64,000 nucleotides of DNA from Variovorax atrisoli 110B (GCF_000382045.1 NZ_KB907451.1:496001-560000); one strand, 5' to 3'; counted from the stretch's first letter, positions 1 through 8,135 are shown. Notes: generated by a model from the letters alone, not told the origin. Translations and numbers: made by a program.

Positions 1-1
1 G

Positions 2-250
2 CGTGCGCTGATGGCCTCGGCGGCCGAGACGGTGGTGATGGCCTCGTCGGAGAAGATCGGCGCGGCGTCGGCCTGGGTGGTCAATCCGGTGGCGTCGGCC
101 GGCACGCTGCTGGTTTCGCCGCAGGCGCCGGCCGCGGCGCTGGTGCCGCTGCGCCGGGCGGGGCTGGCGATCCTGCGCAGCGACGATGCCGATGGCGGCA
201 AACCTGCCGATACCGCAGGCGGGGCTTCGGAATTGCCCGGCGCTCGATAA
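2..250 (+). CDS. DeoR-family transcriptional regulator, C-terminal fragment (5' end outside window)
   Basis: The open frame enters from the left edge and stops at 248-250. The visible residues, including a MASAAETVVMASSEKIG stretch followed by short hydrophobic strands, resemble the last strand-helix-strand part of the DeoR/GlpR sugar-phosphate sensing domain, where a V-V-x-A-D/S-S-x-K-x-G pattern is usual. The DNA-binding helix-turn-helix would lie off the window. The assignment rests on one motif and a length match to the family tail, so it is tentative. It ends 8 bases before tsaB and may be co-transcribed with it. Confidence 0.5.
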   Translation, partial: RALMASAAETVVMASSEKIGAASAWVVNPVASAGTLLVSPQAPAAALVPLRRAGLAILRSDDADGGKPADTAGGASELPGAR

Positions 251-258
251 TCGCAGGG

Positions 259-975
259 ATGTCTCCCGTCTCGCCCAAGCTGCTCGCCTTCGACACCAGC
301 ACCGAACACCTCTCCGTGGCCGTGCTGCATGCCGACAGGCTGCTGGCGCACGACGGCGCCGGCGGCGCGCAGGCCTCCAGCACCCTTCTTCCCGTGATCC
401 GGCAGCTGCTGGGCGAAGCCGGCCTTGCGCTGGCCGAACTCGACGCCATCGCCTTCGGCCGCGGCCCGGGCTCCTTCACCGGACTTCGCACCGCCTGCTC
501 GGTGGCGCAGGGCCTGGCCTATGGCGCCAAGGTGCCGCTGCTGCCGGTCGACACCCTGCTCGCGGTGGCCGAGGAGGCGCGTCACGCCTTCGGTGCTCAG
601 CAGGTGGTGGCGGCGCTGGACGCGCGCATGGAGCAGGTCTATGCCGCGCGCTACGACTTCGCGGCGCACGGCCCGTTCGGCCAGCCCGAAGGCGGCGAGG
701 AGCCGCTGCTGCTGGCCCCCGAGGAACTCGAAGTGCCCGCCGGCTGGGCGCTCGCCGGCAATGCCTTCGCCGCCTACGGCGAACGCTTGGCCCCTGCCGC
801 GGCCCGCCACGAGGCGCTGCCGATGGCCGCCGCCATGCTGCGGCTGGCGCCCGCGCTGCTCGCCGCCGGGCGCACCGTGCCGGCCGCGCAGGCCTGGCCG
901 CTGTACGTTCGCGATAAAGTGGCGCAAACCACCGAAGAGCGCGCCGCCATCAAGGCTGCCGCCGCAGCACGCTAG
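259..975 (+). CDS. tsaB: tRNA threonylcarbamoyladenosine biosynthesis protein TsaB
   Basis: A 238-residue protein of the ASKHA fold. The N-terminal LLAFDTSTEHLSVAV strand-turn and the FGRGPGSFTGLR motif near residue 75 are diagnostic of TsaB (YeaZ). With TsaD and TsaE it transfers the threonylcarbamoyl group to A37 of tRNAs reading ANN codons; TsaB is the non-catalytic partner that stabilises TsaD. Length is normal. rimI follows after 10 bases, a pairing seen in many proteobacteria, so both are probably on one transcript. Confidence 0.95.
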   Translation: MSPVSPKLLAFDTSTEHLSVAVLHADRLLAHDGAGGAQASSTLLPVIRQLLGEAGLALAELDAIAFGRGPGSFTGLRTACSVAQGLAYGAKVPLLPVDTLLAVAEEARHAFGAQQVVAALDARMEQVYAARYDFAAHGPFGQPEGGEEPLLLAPEELEVPAGWALAGNAFAAYGERLAPAAARHEALPMAAAMLRLAPALLAAGRTVPAAQAWPLYVRDKVAQTTEERAAIKAAAAAR

Positions 976-985
976 TCACCCACGC

Positions 986-1528
986 ATGAGCGCCGTCCTC
1001 CAGCCCGTCGAAGCCCGCCTCGAACCGCTCACCGTCGAGCGGATCGACGCCGTCTGCGCGGTCGAGCAGACGGCCTACAGCCATCCCTGGACGCGCGCCA
1101 ACTTCACCGATTCCATGGCCGTGGGCTACCACTGCCAGTGCCTGCTGGCCCCCGGCGTGGCGCCGGGCGTGAACTCGCCGGTCACGCAGCTGGGCGAGAC
1201 GCTGATCGGCTACTTCGTCGCCATGAAGGGCGTCGACGAGGTGCACCTGCTGAACATCACCGTGGCGCCGGCCTTCCAGCGCCAGGGCTGGGCGCCGCTC
1301 ATGCTCGAGGCGCTGGGCGGCTGGTCGCGCGCCGAGGGCGCGCAGTGGCTCTGGCTCGAAGTGCGACAGAGCAACCAGCGCGCGCTCGACATCTACCTGC
1401 GCCAGGGCTTCCGCAGCGTCGGCGTGCGCAAGGGCTACTACCCGGCGCATGGCGGCAAGCGCGAGGACGCGGTCGTCATGAGCCTGCGGCTGAACGAGAG
1501 CCCCACTGCCTGGGGAGGCCTGCGATGA
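986..1528 (+). CDS. rimI: Ribosomal protein bS18 alanine N-acetyltransferase RimI
   Basis: A 180-residue GNAT acetyltransferase. The start chosen is the ATG 10 bases after tsaB, which gives a product beginning MSAVLQPVEARLEPL. The acetyl-CoA binding motif A is seen as a V-A-P-x-F-Q-R-Q-G-W stretch near the middle, followed by L-E-V-R-Q-S-N-Q-R-A and Y-x-x-x-G-F, the typical RimI ending. RimI acetylates the N-terminal alanine of ribosomal protein S18. Its stop overlaps the start of the next gene (ATGA at 1525-1528), which suggests translational coupling. Confidence 0.9.
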   Translation: MSAVLQPVEARLEPLTVERIDAVCAVEQTAYSHPWTRANFTDSMAVGYHCQCLLAPGVAPGVNSPVTQLGETLIGYFVAMKGVDEVHLLNITVAPAFQRQGWAPLMLEALGGWSRAEGAQWLWLEVRQSNQRALDIYLRQGFRSVGVRKGYYPAHGGKREDAVVMSLRLNESPTAWGGLR

Positions 1529-2337
1529 GCGCCGCGGTGCAGACGCTGAGGCTGGACGCCCGCCAGCGCGCCATGCTCGACGAGATGGGCGTGAAGGTCT
1601 GGTGGCCCGTGCCCGAGGCGGTCGAAGCAGCTGCCGCGCCCGAGGCTCCGACGCCCGTCGAGGAAGAAGTGCCCGTCGTCGACGAGCTCCCCGAAGCCGA
1701 GATGCCCGTGGCCGCACCGCCGCCGCCTGCCGCGAGGCCCGTCGCCGCGCCGGTGCAGGCTCCCGCGCCGGCTCCCCGTGCCTCCGCACCGGTCACCCAG
1801 GGCGCGGCCGTGCTGGTCGAAGCGCCCTGCCGCCTCTATGCCGATGCCGGCGCCGCCGACTCCGTGCAGGGCGGCTGGCTGGTCGTCGCCGACATGCCGC
1901 CCGAGGCCGACGGCCGCCACGGCGATCCCTTCGCGGGCGACGCCGGCCGCCTGCTCGACAACATGCTGCGCGCCCTGAAGCTGCACGACGGCAGCACGCC
2001 GGTGCACCTCATGCGCACCCACCGCGGCGTGGCCTCGGGCCAGCCCGGCAGCCCGCGCGCCATGGACGAGGCCTTCGGCGAGCACGCGGCGGCCGTCGCC
2101 CCGCGCGTCGTGCTGGCCATGGGGCCGCTGGCGGCCCAGAGCCTGATGCGCAGCGGCGACCCGCTGGGCAAGCTGCGCGGGCGCACGGTGCCGCTGGACG
2201 GCGTGGAGGGCGTGGAGGGCGCCTCGGTCGTCGCCACCTACCACCCGGCGTACCTGCTGCGCAATCCGGCCGACAAGGCCCGTGCCTGGGCCGACCTCTG
2301 CCTTGCCGCCGAGCAGCATTCCCCCACCCCGAACTGA
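1525..2337 (+). CDS. Uracil-DNA glycosylase superfamily protein (family 4-like)
   Basis: A 270-residue protein. Residues 1-30 include a short block ending M-G-V-K-V-W-W-P; residues 35-85 are an Ala/Pro/Glu-rich linker; the UDG-like alpha/beta domain covers about 95-265. The clearest motif is YHPAYLLRNPADKARAW at about 239, matching the C-terminal H-P-S/A-x-x-L-R motif of family 4 uracil-DNA glycosylases, and VLAMGPLAAQ matches the central strand. Unlike true family 4 enzymes, only two cysteines are present, so the four-cysteine iron-sulfur site is missing, and the N-terminal GEAPG motif is not recognisable. Enzymatic activity is therefore uncertain. It overlaps rimI by 4 bases. Confidence 0.75.
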   Translation: MSAAVQTLRLDARQRAMLDEMGVKVWWPVPEAVEAAAAPEAPTPVEEEVPVVDELPEAEMPVAAPPPPAARPVAAPVQAPAPAPRASAPVTQGAAVLVEAPCRLYADAGAADSVQGGWLVVADMPPEADGRHGDPFAGDAGRLLDNMLRALKLHDGSTPVHLMRTHRGVASGQPGSPRAMDEAFGEHAAAVAPRVVLAMGPLAAQSLMRSGDPLGKLRGRTVPLDGVEGVEGASVVATYHPAYLLRNPADKARAWADLCLAAEQHSPTPN

Positions 2338-2370
2338 GGGGCGCGGACGGCCCGCCTAAAATCGGGCCTC

Positions 2371-3192
2371 ATGACTTTTCTCGACAAGCTGGCCGCCGCA
2401 CAGCAAAAAAACGGTTCTTTGCTTTGCGTGGGGCTCGATCCGGAGCCTGCCCGGTTCCCGGGTCAGCTCAAGGGTGACGCCACCCGCATCTACGATTTCT
2501 GCGCTCGCATCGTCGACGCCACGGCCGACCTGGTCATTTCCTTCAAGCCGCAGATCGCCTACTTCGCCGCCCATCGCGCCGAAGCCCAGCTCGAGAAGCT
2601 CATGGAGCACATGCGCCGCAACGCGCCCCATGTGCCCGTGATCCTCGACGCCAAGCGCGGCGACATCGGCTCCACCGCCGAGCAGTACGCCCTCGAAGCC
2701 TTCGAGCGCTACGGCGCCGACGCGGTGACGCTGTCGCCCTTCATGGGCTTCGACTCGGTGGCGCCTTACCTCAAGCACGAGGGCAAGGGCGCCTTCCTGC
2801 TGTGCCGCACCAGCAACCCCGGCGGCTCCGACCTGCAGGGCCAGCGCCTGGCGGACGTCGAAGGCCAGCCCTTCCTGTACGAACACGTCGCCAAGCTGGC
2901 GCAGGGGCCGTGGAACCTCAACGGCCAGCTCGGCCTGGTGGTGGGCGCGACCTACCCCGCCGAGATCGAGCGCGTGCGCGAACTCGCGCCCACGGTGCCG
3001 TTGCTGATCCCCGGCGTCGGCGCCCAGGGCGGCGATGCCGTCGCCACGGTGCGCGCCGGCTGGCGCCCCGATGCACCGATCGTCGTGAACTCGTCGCGCG
3101 CGATCATCTACGCCTCGTCGGGCGACGATTTCGCCGAAGCGGCCAAGACTGCCGCGCGCACCATGCGCGACACTCTGGAATCAGCCAAATAG
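2371..3192 (+). CDS. pyrF: Orotidine 5'-phosphate decarboxylase
   Basis: A 273-residue OMP decarboxylase of the longer class 2 type common in Burkholderiales. The catalytic D-x-K-x-x-D array is visible as [16 protein letters not shown] near residues 93-107, and the phosphate-binding [19 protein letters not shown] loop lies near 210. It converts OMP to UMP, the last step of pyrimidine synthesis, in the cytoplasm. It stands alone, 33 bases after the glycosylase-like gene, and is followed by a family-specific intergenic repeat. Confidence 0.97.
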   Translation: MTFLDKLAAAQQKNGSLLCVGLDPEPARFPGQLKGDATRIYDFCARIVDATADLVISFKPQIAYFAAHRAEAQLEKLMEHMRRNAPHVPVILDAKRGDIGSTAEQYALEAFERYGADAVTLSPFMGFDSVAPYLKHEGKGAFLLCRTSNPGGSDLQGQRLADVEGQPFLYEHVAKLAQGPWNLNGQLGLVVGATYPAEIERVRELAPTVPLLIPGVGAQGGDAVATVRAGWRPDAPIVVNSSRAIIYASSGDDFAEAAKTAARTMRDTLESAK

Positions 3193-3198
3193 GGCTCG

Positions 3199-3293
3199 CC
3201 CCCAGGCTGCGCGCACTTCGTGTCGCGCACGCCTTCCCCCTACCGGGGGCAACACCCAGAGGCCCGGCGGAGCCGGTTCCTCGGTGTTCCTGG
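3199..3293 (+). repeat. Dispersed intergenic repeat, copy 1
   Basis: A block of about 95 bases after pyrF that recurs at 10549-10643. Shared segments include CGCACTTCGTGTCGC, a CCCCC-loop-GGGGG hairpin (3236-3249 here), GGCCCGG, GCCGGTTCC and CGGTGTTC. Both copies lie on the same strand just after a plus-strand gene and just before a minus-strand gene. It looks like a family-wide intergenic element (REP-like); the hairpin could protect transcript 3' ends or help termination. Confidence 0.8.
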
Positions 3294-3301
3294 ATTGAGC
3301 C

Positions 3302-4036
3302 TCATGCTCTACGGAGCCGCGTGAAAGCTTCGAACTCCCAGTTCCGCATCCCCAGCAGCAGCGTGTAGCCCTCGCGGTCCTTGGCGGCCAGTTTCTGGTC
3401 GGTCTGGTGCTGCTGGGCGAAGTCCTGCGCCACGCGTTGCAGGCGTTCCAGAAAGGCGGGCGCCAGCGAGCGGCTGATCTGGCCGTGCACCAGCAGCAGG
3501 CCCTCGGCCGGGCCGTCGAAGCCGCCCTTGTAGTAGTCGAGCACCACGTTCTCGCGGAAGAACTCCATCACCGGCCCGTGCGGGCGCCAGCGGAAGGTCT
3601 TGGCGAGCTTCAGGCGATACCGGTTGAGCGGGCGCAGCTCGATGATGCCGATGCGGTCGAGCTGGGCCAGGAAGCCGATGCACTCGGCCTCGCTCACCCG
3701 GTAGGCCGCCACGATCTGCTCCAGCGTCCACTGGCTCAGCACGCTGATGGCCACCAGCAGCAGCTTCTTGTCCTTGACCACGGCTTTCTCCTGCTCGTGC
3801 GTCAGCTCCTTCAGCAGCGGCTGGGCGTCGGCCACGCGGCGCGCCAGCTCGGCGAAATCGATCTTCAGCGCCCGGCAGATGGCGTCCACGCGCGACAGCG
3901 GCATGTCGCTCTTGGCCAGCATGCGCTTGACGCTGGATTCGGCCATGTCGAGCGACCGCGCCAGGTCGGCGTAGGTCATGCGGGCGTTCTTGAGTTCGTT
4001 CTTGAGGGCTTGGACGAGATCGACGGTGGTACTCAT
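3302..4036 (-). CDS. Helix-turn-helix transcriptional regulator (XRE-like N-terminus)
   Basis: A 244-residue protein. The start chosen is the ATG at 4034-4036, giving MSTTVDLVQALKNELK and excluding a 12-residue extension. Residues 17-60 form a lambda-repressor type helix-turn-helix: M-T-Y-A-D-L-A-R-S-L-D-M-A-E-S-S-V-K-R-M-L. The remaining 180 residues are mostly helical and include a winged-helix-like section around L-S-Q-W-T-L-E-Q-I-V-A-A-Y. I recognise no ligand-binding domain. It is divergent from the CREST hydrolase gene, and the 145-base gap holds two copies of a GTATC-N7-GATAC type dyad, so autoregulation is likely (inference). Confidence 0.75.
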   Translation of the reverse strand: MSTTVDLVQALKNELKNARMTYADLARSLDMAESSVKRMLAKSDMPLSRVDAICRALKIDFAELARRVADAQPLLKELTHEQEKAVVKDKKLLLVAISVLSQWTLEQIVAAYRVSEAECIGFLAQLDRIGIIELRPLNRYRLKLAKTFRWRPHGPVMEFFRENVVLDYYKGGFDGPAEGLLLVHGQISRSLAPAFLERLQRVAQDFAQQHQTDQKLAAKDREGYTLLLGMRNWEFEAFTRLRRA

Positions 4037-4065
4037 GGGCCGGAAGCGTACACGGGCGTCGGCAA

Positions 4066-4082
4066 GTATCAATTGGAGATAC
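4066..4082. promoter_or_regulatory. Candidate operator, GTATC-N7-GATAC copy 1
   Basis: A 17-base inverted repeat, GTATC AATTGGA GATAC, 30 bases upstream of the helix-turn-helix gene start. The same arms and spacing recur exactly at 7021-7037 and with one mismatch at 4106-4122. Position in a divergent promoter region and repetition suggest a repressor site. Binding by the adjacent regulator is inference. Confidence 0.5.
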
Positions 4083-4105
4083 CACCGGGTGTGAATTAGT
4101 ACCTC

Positions 4106-4122
4106 GTATCGATTCTCGATGC
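4106..4122. promoter_or_regulatory. Candidate operator, GTATC-N7-GATGC copy 2 (one mismatch)
   Basis: GTATC GATTCTC GATGC lies exactly 40 bases downstream of copy 1, about four helical turns, so both sites would face the same side of the DNA. It is 60 bases before the CREST hydrolase start. It differs from the exact dyad by one base in the right arm. Confidence 0.35.
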
Positions 4123-4181
4123 CTCTGGAGGGGTGCGGACCCTAAATTCCGCGCCAGTTCAGACCACCACCGAGGACCGCC

Positions 4182-5036
4182 ATGCTTCTACCCTCCCTCA
4201 GCCGCCGCGAACGCGGATTGCTTTTCACCTTCGCGCTGCTCGCGCTGATCGGCTTCTTCGGCCCCGAGCTGCCGGCCGCCGACGTTGCCATCGCCTCGGT
4301 GTTCGCCGACAACCGCGCCTGGCACGGGCTGCCCAACGCGATGGACGTGCTGAGCAACATCCCCTTCGTGGTGATCGGCCTGTGGGGCCTGTACCGGCTC
4401 AACCGCATCGACCGCTCGCACCAGGAGGCGCTGTCGCAGTTTCCGCTGGCCCCGCCGGCCAGCGACCCGCCGGACAACACGCTCGACTGCGCGTGGCTCT
4501 TCTTCGCCGGCCTGATCGCCACCGCCGCCGGCTCGGCCTTCTACCACCTCATGCCCGACGGCCCCCGGCTCGCCGCCGACCGCGCCGGCATGGCGGTGGC
4601 CTTCGCCGGGCTGATCGGCGTGGCGGTCTGCGAACGGGTGAGCCAGCGCGCCGGCTGGCCGGCCGCCTGGTTCGTGCTGACGGCCGGTCTGCTGTCGGCC
4701 GAGGTGTTCCAGGAGACGGGCAACGTCATGCCCTGGGCGCTGGTGCAGTTCGGCGGCATGGCGCTGGTGCTGACGCTGGCGCTCGCCACGCCGATGCGCA
4801 AGTCGGTGGGGCTGAAGCTGGGCTGGATCATCTTCTTCTACGTGCTGGCCAAGGGCTTCGAGATGGCCGACCACCAGATCTACGAATTCACGCAGCAGAC
4901 GGTGTCGGGCCACACGCTCAAGCACCTGACGGCCTCGTTCGCCGGACTGCCCGTGGTGTTCGCGCTGCGCAAGCTGGAGATGCGCTGGCAAGCCGCGCTG
5001 CGGCACAATCCGGGCGCCGCCGCCGTGGCCGCATGA
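4182..5036 (+). CDS. CREST-superfamily membrane hydrolase (alkaline ceramidase-like)
   Basis: A 284-residue polytopic membrane protein with about seven hydrophobic segments. The ceramidase/PAQR/Per1 (CREST) residue pattern is visible: a serine in D-V-L-S-N-I-P-F (about residue 66), F-Y-H-L followed by D-R-A-G-M (about 120-135), and H-T-L-K-H-L near residue 245. In that superfamily one Ser, one Asp and three His form a zinc-dependent amide hydrolase site in the membrane. The natural substrate in bacteria is unknown; ceramide is only the eukaryotic precedent. It precedes a lysophospholipid transporter-acyltransferase fusion by 14 bases, so a lipid remodelling role fits. Confidence 0.7.
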   Translation: MLLPSLSRRERGLLFTFALLALIGFFGPELPAADVAIASVFADNRAWHGLPNAMDVLSNIPFVVIGLWGLYRLNRIDRSHQEALSQFPLAPPASDPPDNTLDCAWLFFAGLIATAAGSAFYHLMPDGPRLAADRAGMAVAFAGLIGVAVCERVSQRAGWPAAWFVLTAGLLSAEVFQETGNVMPWALVQFGGMALVLTLALATPMRKSVGLKLGWIIFFYVLAKGFEMADHQIYEFTQQTVSGHTLKHLTASFAGLPVVFALRKLEMRWQAALRHNPGAAAVAA

Positions 5037-5050
5037 GGAGCACTCTTCGA

Positions 5051-7009
5051 ATGACAAATCCCGCCGCCGCAGCCCCGGCCACGCCCGTGGCTCACGAGGA
5101 GAACGCCCACGCCAACCAGTTCGCGCTCCTCGGGCAGCGGCGCTTCGCGCCCTTCTTCTGGACCCAGTTCGCTGGCGCGGCGAACGACAACCTCTTCAAG
5201 TTCGCCTTCACCGTGATGGTGACCTACCAGCTCCAGCTGAGCTGGATGCCGCCTTCGATGGCGGGCCTGGTGATCGGCGCTCTCTTCATCCTGCCCTTCC
5301 TGCTGTTCTCGGCCACCTCCGGCCAGCTCACCGACAAGTTCGACAAGACGAAGATGATCCGCTTCGTCAAGGACCTCGAGATCGTGATCATGCTGATCGC
5401 CGCCTGGGGCTTCGTCACGGCCAATGCGGTGGTGCTGCTGGCCTGCGTGTTCCTCATGGGGCTGCACTCGACGCTGTTTGGCCCGGTCAAGTTCGCCTAC
5501 CTGCCGCAGGTGCTCGACGCGCGCGAGCTCACCGGCGGCAACGGCATGGTCGAGATGGGCACCTTCGTCGCCATCCTGCTCGGGCAGGTGGCGGGCGGCC
5601 TGCTGGTGGCCCTGCCGAACGTCGGCCACACGAGCGTCGCCGTGGGCTGCGTGCTGCTGGCGCTGGTGGGCCGGGGCGTGGCGCAGGCCATTCCGCGCGC
5701 GCCGGCCACCGATCCGGGCTTGGTCATCAACTGGAACCCGGTCAGCGAGACCTGGCGCAACCTCAAGCTCGCGAACGAGAACGTGGTGGTGTTCCGCTCG
5801 CTGCTGGGCATCTCGTGGATGTGGTTCTTCGGCGCGGTGTTCCTGAGCCAGTTCCCGAGCTTCGCCAAGGAAGTGCTGCACGGCGACGAGCAGGTGGCCT
5901 CGCTGCTGCTGGTGGTGTTCTCGGTGGGCATCGGCGTCGGCTCGCTGCTGTGCGAGACGCTCAGCCGCCGGCAGGTGGAGATCGGCCTGGTGCCGCTGGG
6001 CGCCATCGGCATGAGCGTGTTCGCGATCGACCTGTACTTCGCCTCGCGCGGCCTGCCCAAGGTGGCCGAGATGGGCATCGGCACCTTCGTCCACCAGCCC
6101 GCGCACTGGCGCGTGATGGCCGACCTCGCGCTGCTGTCGCTGTTCGCGGGGCTCTACAGCGTGCCCATGTACGCGCTGATCCAGCTGCGCAGCCAGCCCA
6201 CGCACCGTGCGCGCATCATCGCGGCGAACAACATCCTCAACGCGCTGTTCATGATCGGCAGCTCGGTCATCGCGGGCGCGCTGCTGGGCGCGGGATTCAC
6301 CATTCCGCAGATCTTCCTGTTCACCGGCATCGCCAACGCGGTGGTGGCGTTCTACATCTTCATGCTGGTGCCCGAGTACCTGCTGCGATTCGTGGCCTGG
6401 GTGCTGTCGCGCTTCGTCTACCGCTTCGACATCCGTGGCGAGACGCACATCCCCACCGAGGGCGCGGCCGTGCTGGTGTGCAACCACGTGAGCTTCATCG
6501 ACGCGGTGCTGCTGATGGCGGCGAGCCCGCGGCCGATCCGCTTCATCATGGATCACCGCATCTTCAAGGTGCCGGTGCTGGGCTGGCTGTTCAAGCTGGC
6601 CAAGGCCATTCCCATCGCGTCGCAGAAGGAAGACCCGGCCGCCTACGAGGCCGCCTTCGCCAAGGCGCAGGAAGTGCTGCGCGAGGGCGACCTGCTGGCC
6701 ATCTTCCCCGAGGGCGCGATCACGCGCGACGGCGAACTGCAGCCCTTCAAGGGCGGCGTGATGAAGATCCTCGAGGGCGCGCGCGCCCAGGGCATCGAGC
6801 CGCCGGTGGTCCCGATGGCGCTGATCAACCTCTGGGGCTCGTACTTCAGCCGCATCGAGCTGCGCGGCGGCGAGCGCGTGGCCATGGCCAAGCCCTTCCG
6901 CCGCGGCTTCTTCAGCCGCGTGGGCCTGAACGTCGGCGCCCCGGTGCCGCCGGCCGAGGTGCAGCCCGAGGGGCTGCGCCAGCGCGTGGGCGCCCTGCTG
7001 GCCTCCTGA
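5051..7009 (+). CDS. LplT-like MFS transporter fused to PlsC-like acyltransferase
   Basis: A 652-residue two-domain inner-membrane protein. Residues 1-420 are a 12-helix major facilitator domain starting near F-A-P-F-F-W-T-Q-F and carrying A-A-N-D-N-L-F-K, as in the lysophospholipid flippase LplT. Residues 425-652 are a glycerophospholipid acyltransferase with the N-H-V-S-F-I-D catalytic box (478-484) and an F-P-E-G-A-I-T substrate box. In E. coli lplT is next to aas, which also has an acyl-ACP synthetase domain; here that ligase domain is absent. Likely role: flipping and re-acylating lysophospholipids. The ATG at 5051 was chosen because the upstream frame extension lies inside the CREST gene. 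Confidence 0.85.
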   Translation: MTNPAAAAPATPVAHEENAHANQFALLGQRRFAPFFWTQFAGAANDNLFKFAFTVMVTYQLQLSWMPPSMAGLVIGALFILPFLLFSATSGQLTDKFDKTKMIRFVKDLEIVIMLIAAWGFVTANAVVLLACVFLMGLHSTLFGPVKFAYLPQVLDARELTGGNGMVEMGTFVAILLGQVAGGLLVALPNVGHTSVAVGCVLLALVGRGVAQAIPRAPATDPGLVINWNPVSETWRNLKLANENVVVFRSLLGISWMWFFGAVFLSQFPSFAKEVLHGDEQVASLLLVVFSVGIGVGSLLCETLSRRQVEIGLVPLGAIGMSVFAIDLYFASRGLPKVAEMGIGTFVHQPAHWRVMADLALLSLFAGLYSVPMYALIQLRSQPTHRARIIAANNILNALFMIGSSVIAGALLGAGFTIPQIFLFTGIANAVVAFYIFMLVPEYLLRFVAWVLSRFVYRFDIRGETHIPTEGAAVLVCNHVSFIDAVLLMAASPRPIRFIMDHRIFKVPVLGWLFKLAKAIPIASQKEDPAAYEAAFAKAQEVLREGDLLAIFPEGAITRDGELQPFKGGVMKILEGARAQGIEPPVVPMALINLWGSYFSRIELRGGERVAMAKPFRRGFFSRVGLNVGAPVPPAEVQPEGLRQRVGALLAS

Positions 7010-7020
7010 ACCCCTGAAAA

Positions 7021-7037
7021 GTATCGCTTGCGGATAC
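7021..7037. promoter_or_regulatory. Candidate operator, GTATC-N7-GATAC copy 3 (exact)
   Basis: GTATC GCTTGCG GATAC, an exact match in arms and spacing to the site at 4066-4082. It lies 98 bases upstream of the YiaA/B-type gene that opens the envelope gene run, in a 125-base gap with no gene. It may place that run under the regulator encoded at 3302-4036 (inference). Confidence 0.5.
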
Positions 7038-7134
7038 CGGCGGCGCCGGAAACCGCAACCGGTGCAAGCATTCAAGCCTCGCGGTGCGGAAGCGAACCAT
7101 CATTCGCTCACCTTCACTACGCCGCGAGGCATCC

Positions 7135-7644
7135 ATGCAACCCTTCTCATCGACCACGACCGTCTTCATCCAGCGCGACACGCGGGCCTGGCATTTCCAG
7201 GCCTGGGCTTCGTTCGCGATCGCCGTCTTCCTGTGCGCCACCGGCCTGAGCTGGCTGCCGGGCGAAGCGCTGGACCGGGCGTTCATGGTGATGGGCTACG
7301 TCTTCTGCCTGAGCACGGCCTTCATGCTGTCGAAGTTCGTGCGCGACAGCCAGCAGGCCGCCGAGCGGGGCTCCGAAGCGTCGCGTGACGTGCCGATGTG
7401 GAAGCTGGTCGTCTGGGGCAGCTTCTTCGTCGCGATGGGCCTGACCGGCTGGGGCCTCGTTCGCATGGAGATCAACGACGCCTACAAGGCCTTTATGGGC
7501 GTGAGCTGGCTGTTCCTCATCAGCTCGGCCTTCACGCTGGCCAAGACGCTGCGCGACCGCCACGAGGCCGATCTGGCCGAAGCCCGCTTGCAGGGCCGCC
7601 GGATGGCGCGCGCCGAAGCCGCCGCCGCTGCTGCCGCCGAATGA
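7135..7644 (+). CDS. YiaA/YiaB-type inner-membrane protein
   Basis: A 169-residue protein with two tandem copies of a two-helix unit. Each copy has an aromatic hydrophobic helix, a small G/M-rich turn and a second helix ending in an L-S-K/A-K-F/T-x-R-D motif (F-M-L-S-K-F-V-R-D near residue 62; F-T-L-A-K-T-L-R-D near 139). This matches the yiaA/B two-helix domain (PF05360). Function of the family is unknown. The start was set at the ATG preceding MQPFSSTTTVFIQRD, since the longer frame adds an arginine-rich leader. It appears to be the first gene of a run reaching 10025. Confidence 0.8.
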   Translation: MQPFSSTTTVFIQRDTRAWHFQAWASFAIAVFLCATGLSWLPGEALDRAFMVMGYVFCLSTAFMLSKFVRDSQQAAERGSEASRDVPMWKLVVWGSFFVAMGLTGWGLVRMEINDAYKAFMGVSWLFLISSAFTLAKTLRDRHEADLAEARLQGRRMARAEAAAAAAAE

Positions 7645-7673
7645 CTCACGCATCCGAAGAACGGAGACTCATC

Positions 7674-8135
7674 ATGATCAGGAAGTCGATTGCCGCCGCC
7701 CTCGTCGCCGCCAGCACTGTCTTCGCCGGTGTCGCGGTTCCCCTGCAAGCCCAGGCCCAGAGCGATGCCTCGCTCGCCCTCTCGCTGATGCCGGTGGCGT
7801 CGGTGGTGGTCGCGGGCTCCGCCGTCGGGGCTTCGGCCACCACGGCGGTCGCGCTGCCCGCCGCGCTCTCGGTGGGCGGCTCGACCCTCGCCGTGGTCGC
7901 GGTCGAGGCCTCGGTGGACGGCACGGTGTACGTGCTCGAACGCGCCTCCGACGGCGCGCGCGCCAGCATCAAGGTCGCCGGCCGCGCGGCCGATGGCGCC
8001 TCGAAGGCCGTGGGTACCAGCGTCCTCGTCACCGTGATCGGCTCGGGCGTCGTGCTGTCGGCGGCCGGCGAGGTGCTGGCCTTCGTGCCCAACGCCATCG
8101 GCCGCGCGCTGCTGCACAACGAGAGGTTGTCGTGA
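7674..8135 (+). CDS. Secreted small hydrophobic protein, unknown function
   Basis: 153 residues. A clear signal peptide (M-I-R-K-S-I-A-A-A-L-V-A-A-S-T-V-F-A-G) ends at an A-Q-A-Q site near residue 29. The mature part is rich in Ala, Val and Ser with two stretches that could be glycine-poor membrane helices (about 38-75 and 120-135). I recognise no family. It overlaps the following DUF2145 gene by 4 bases (GTGA at 8132-8135), so the two are probably made together. Confidence 0.7.
   Translation: MIRKSIAAALVAASTVFAGVAVPLQAQAQSDASLALSLMPVASVVVAGSAVGASATTAVALPAALSVGGSTLAVVAVEASVDGTVYVLERASDGARASIKVAGRAADGASKAVGTSVLVTVIGSGVVLSAAGEVLAFVPNAIGRALLHNERLS

Noticed and set aside
4133..5050. In-frame extension of the transporter-acyltransferase fusion to 958 residues
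   Set aside because: The extension lies inside the CREST hydrolase gene in another frame and is arginine-rich without hydrophobic pattern, as expected of a shadow frame; the ATG at 5051 starts the conserved transporter.
4880..7075. Antisense open frame of 731 codons opposite the transporter fusion
   Set aside because: Same shadow effect; low-complexity His/Gln/Arg product and no ribosome site.
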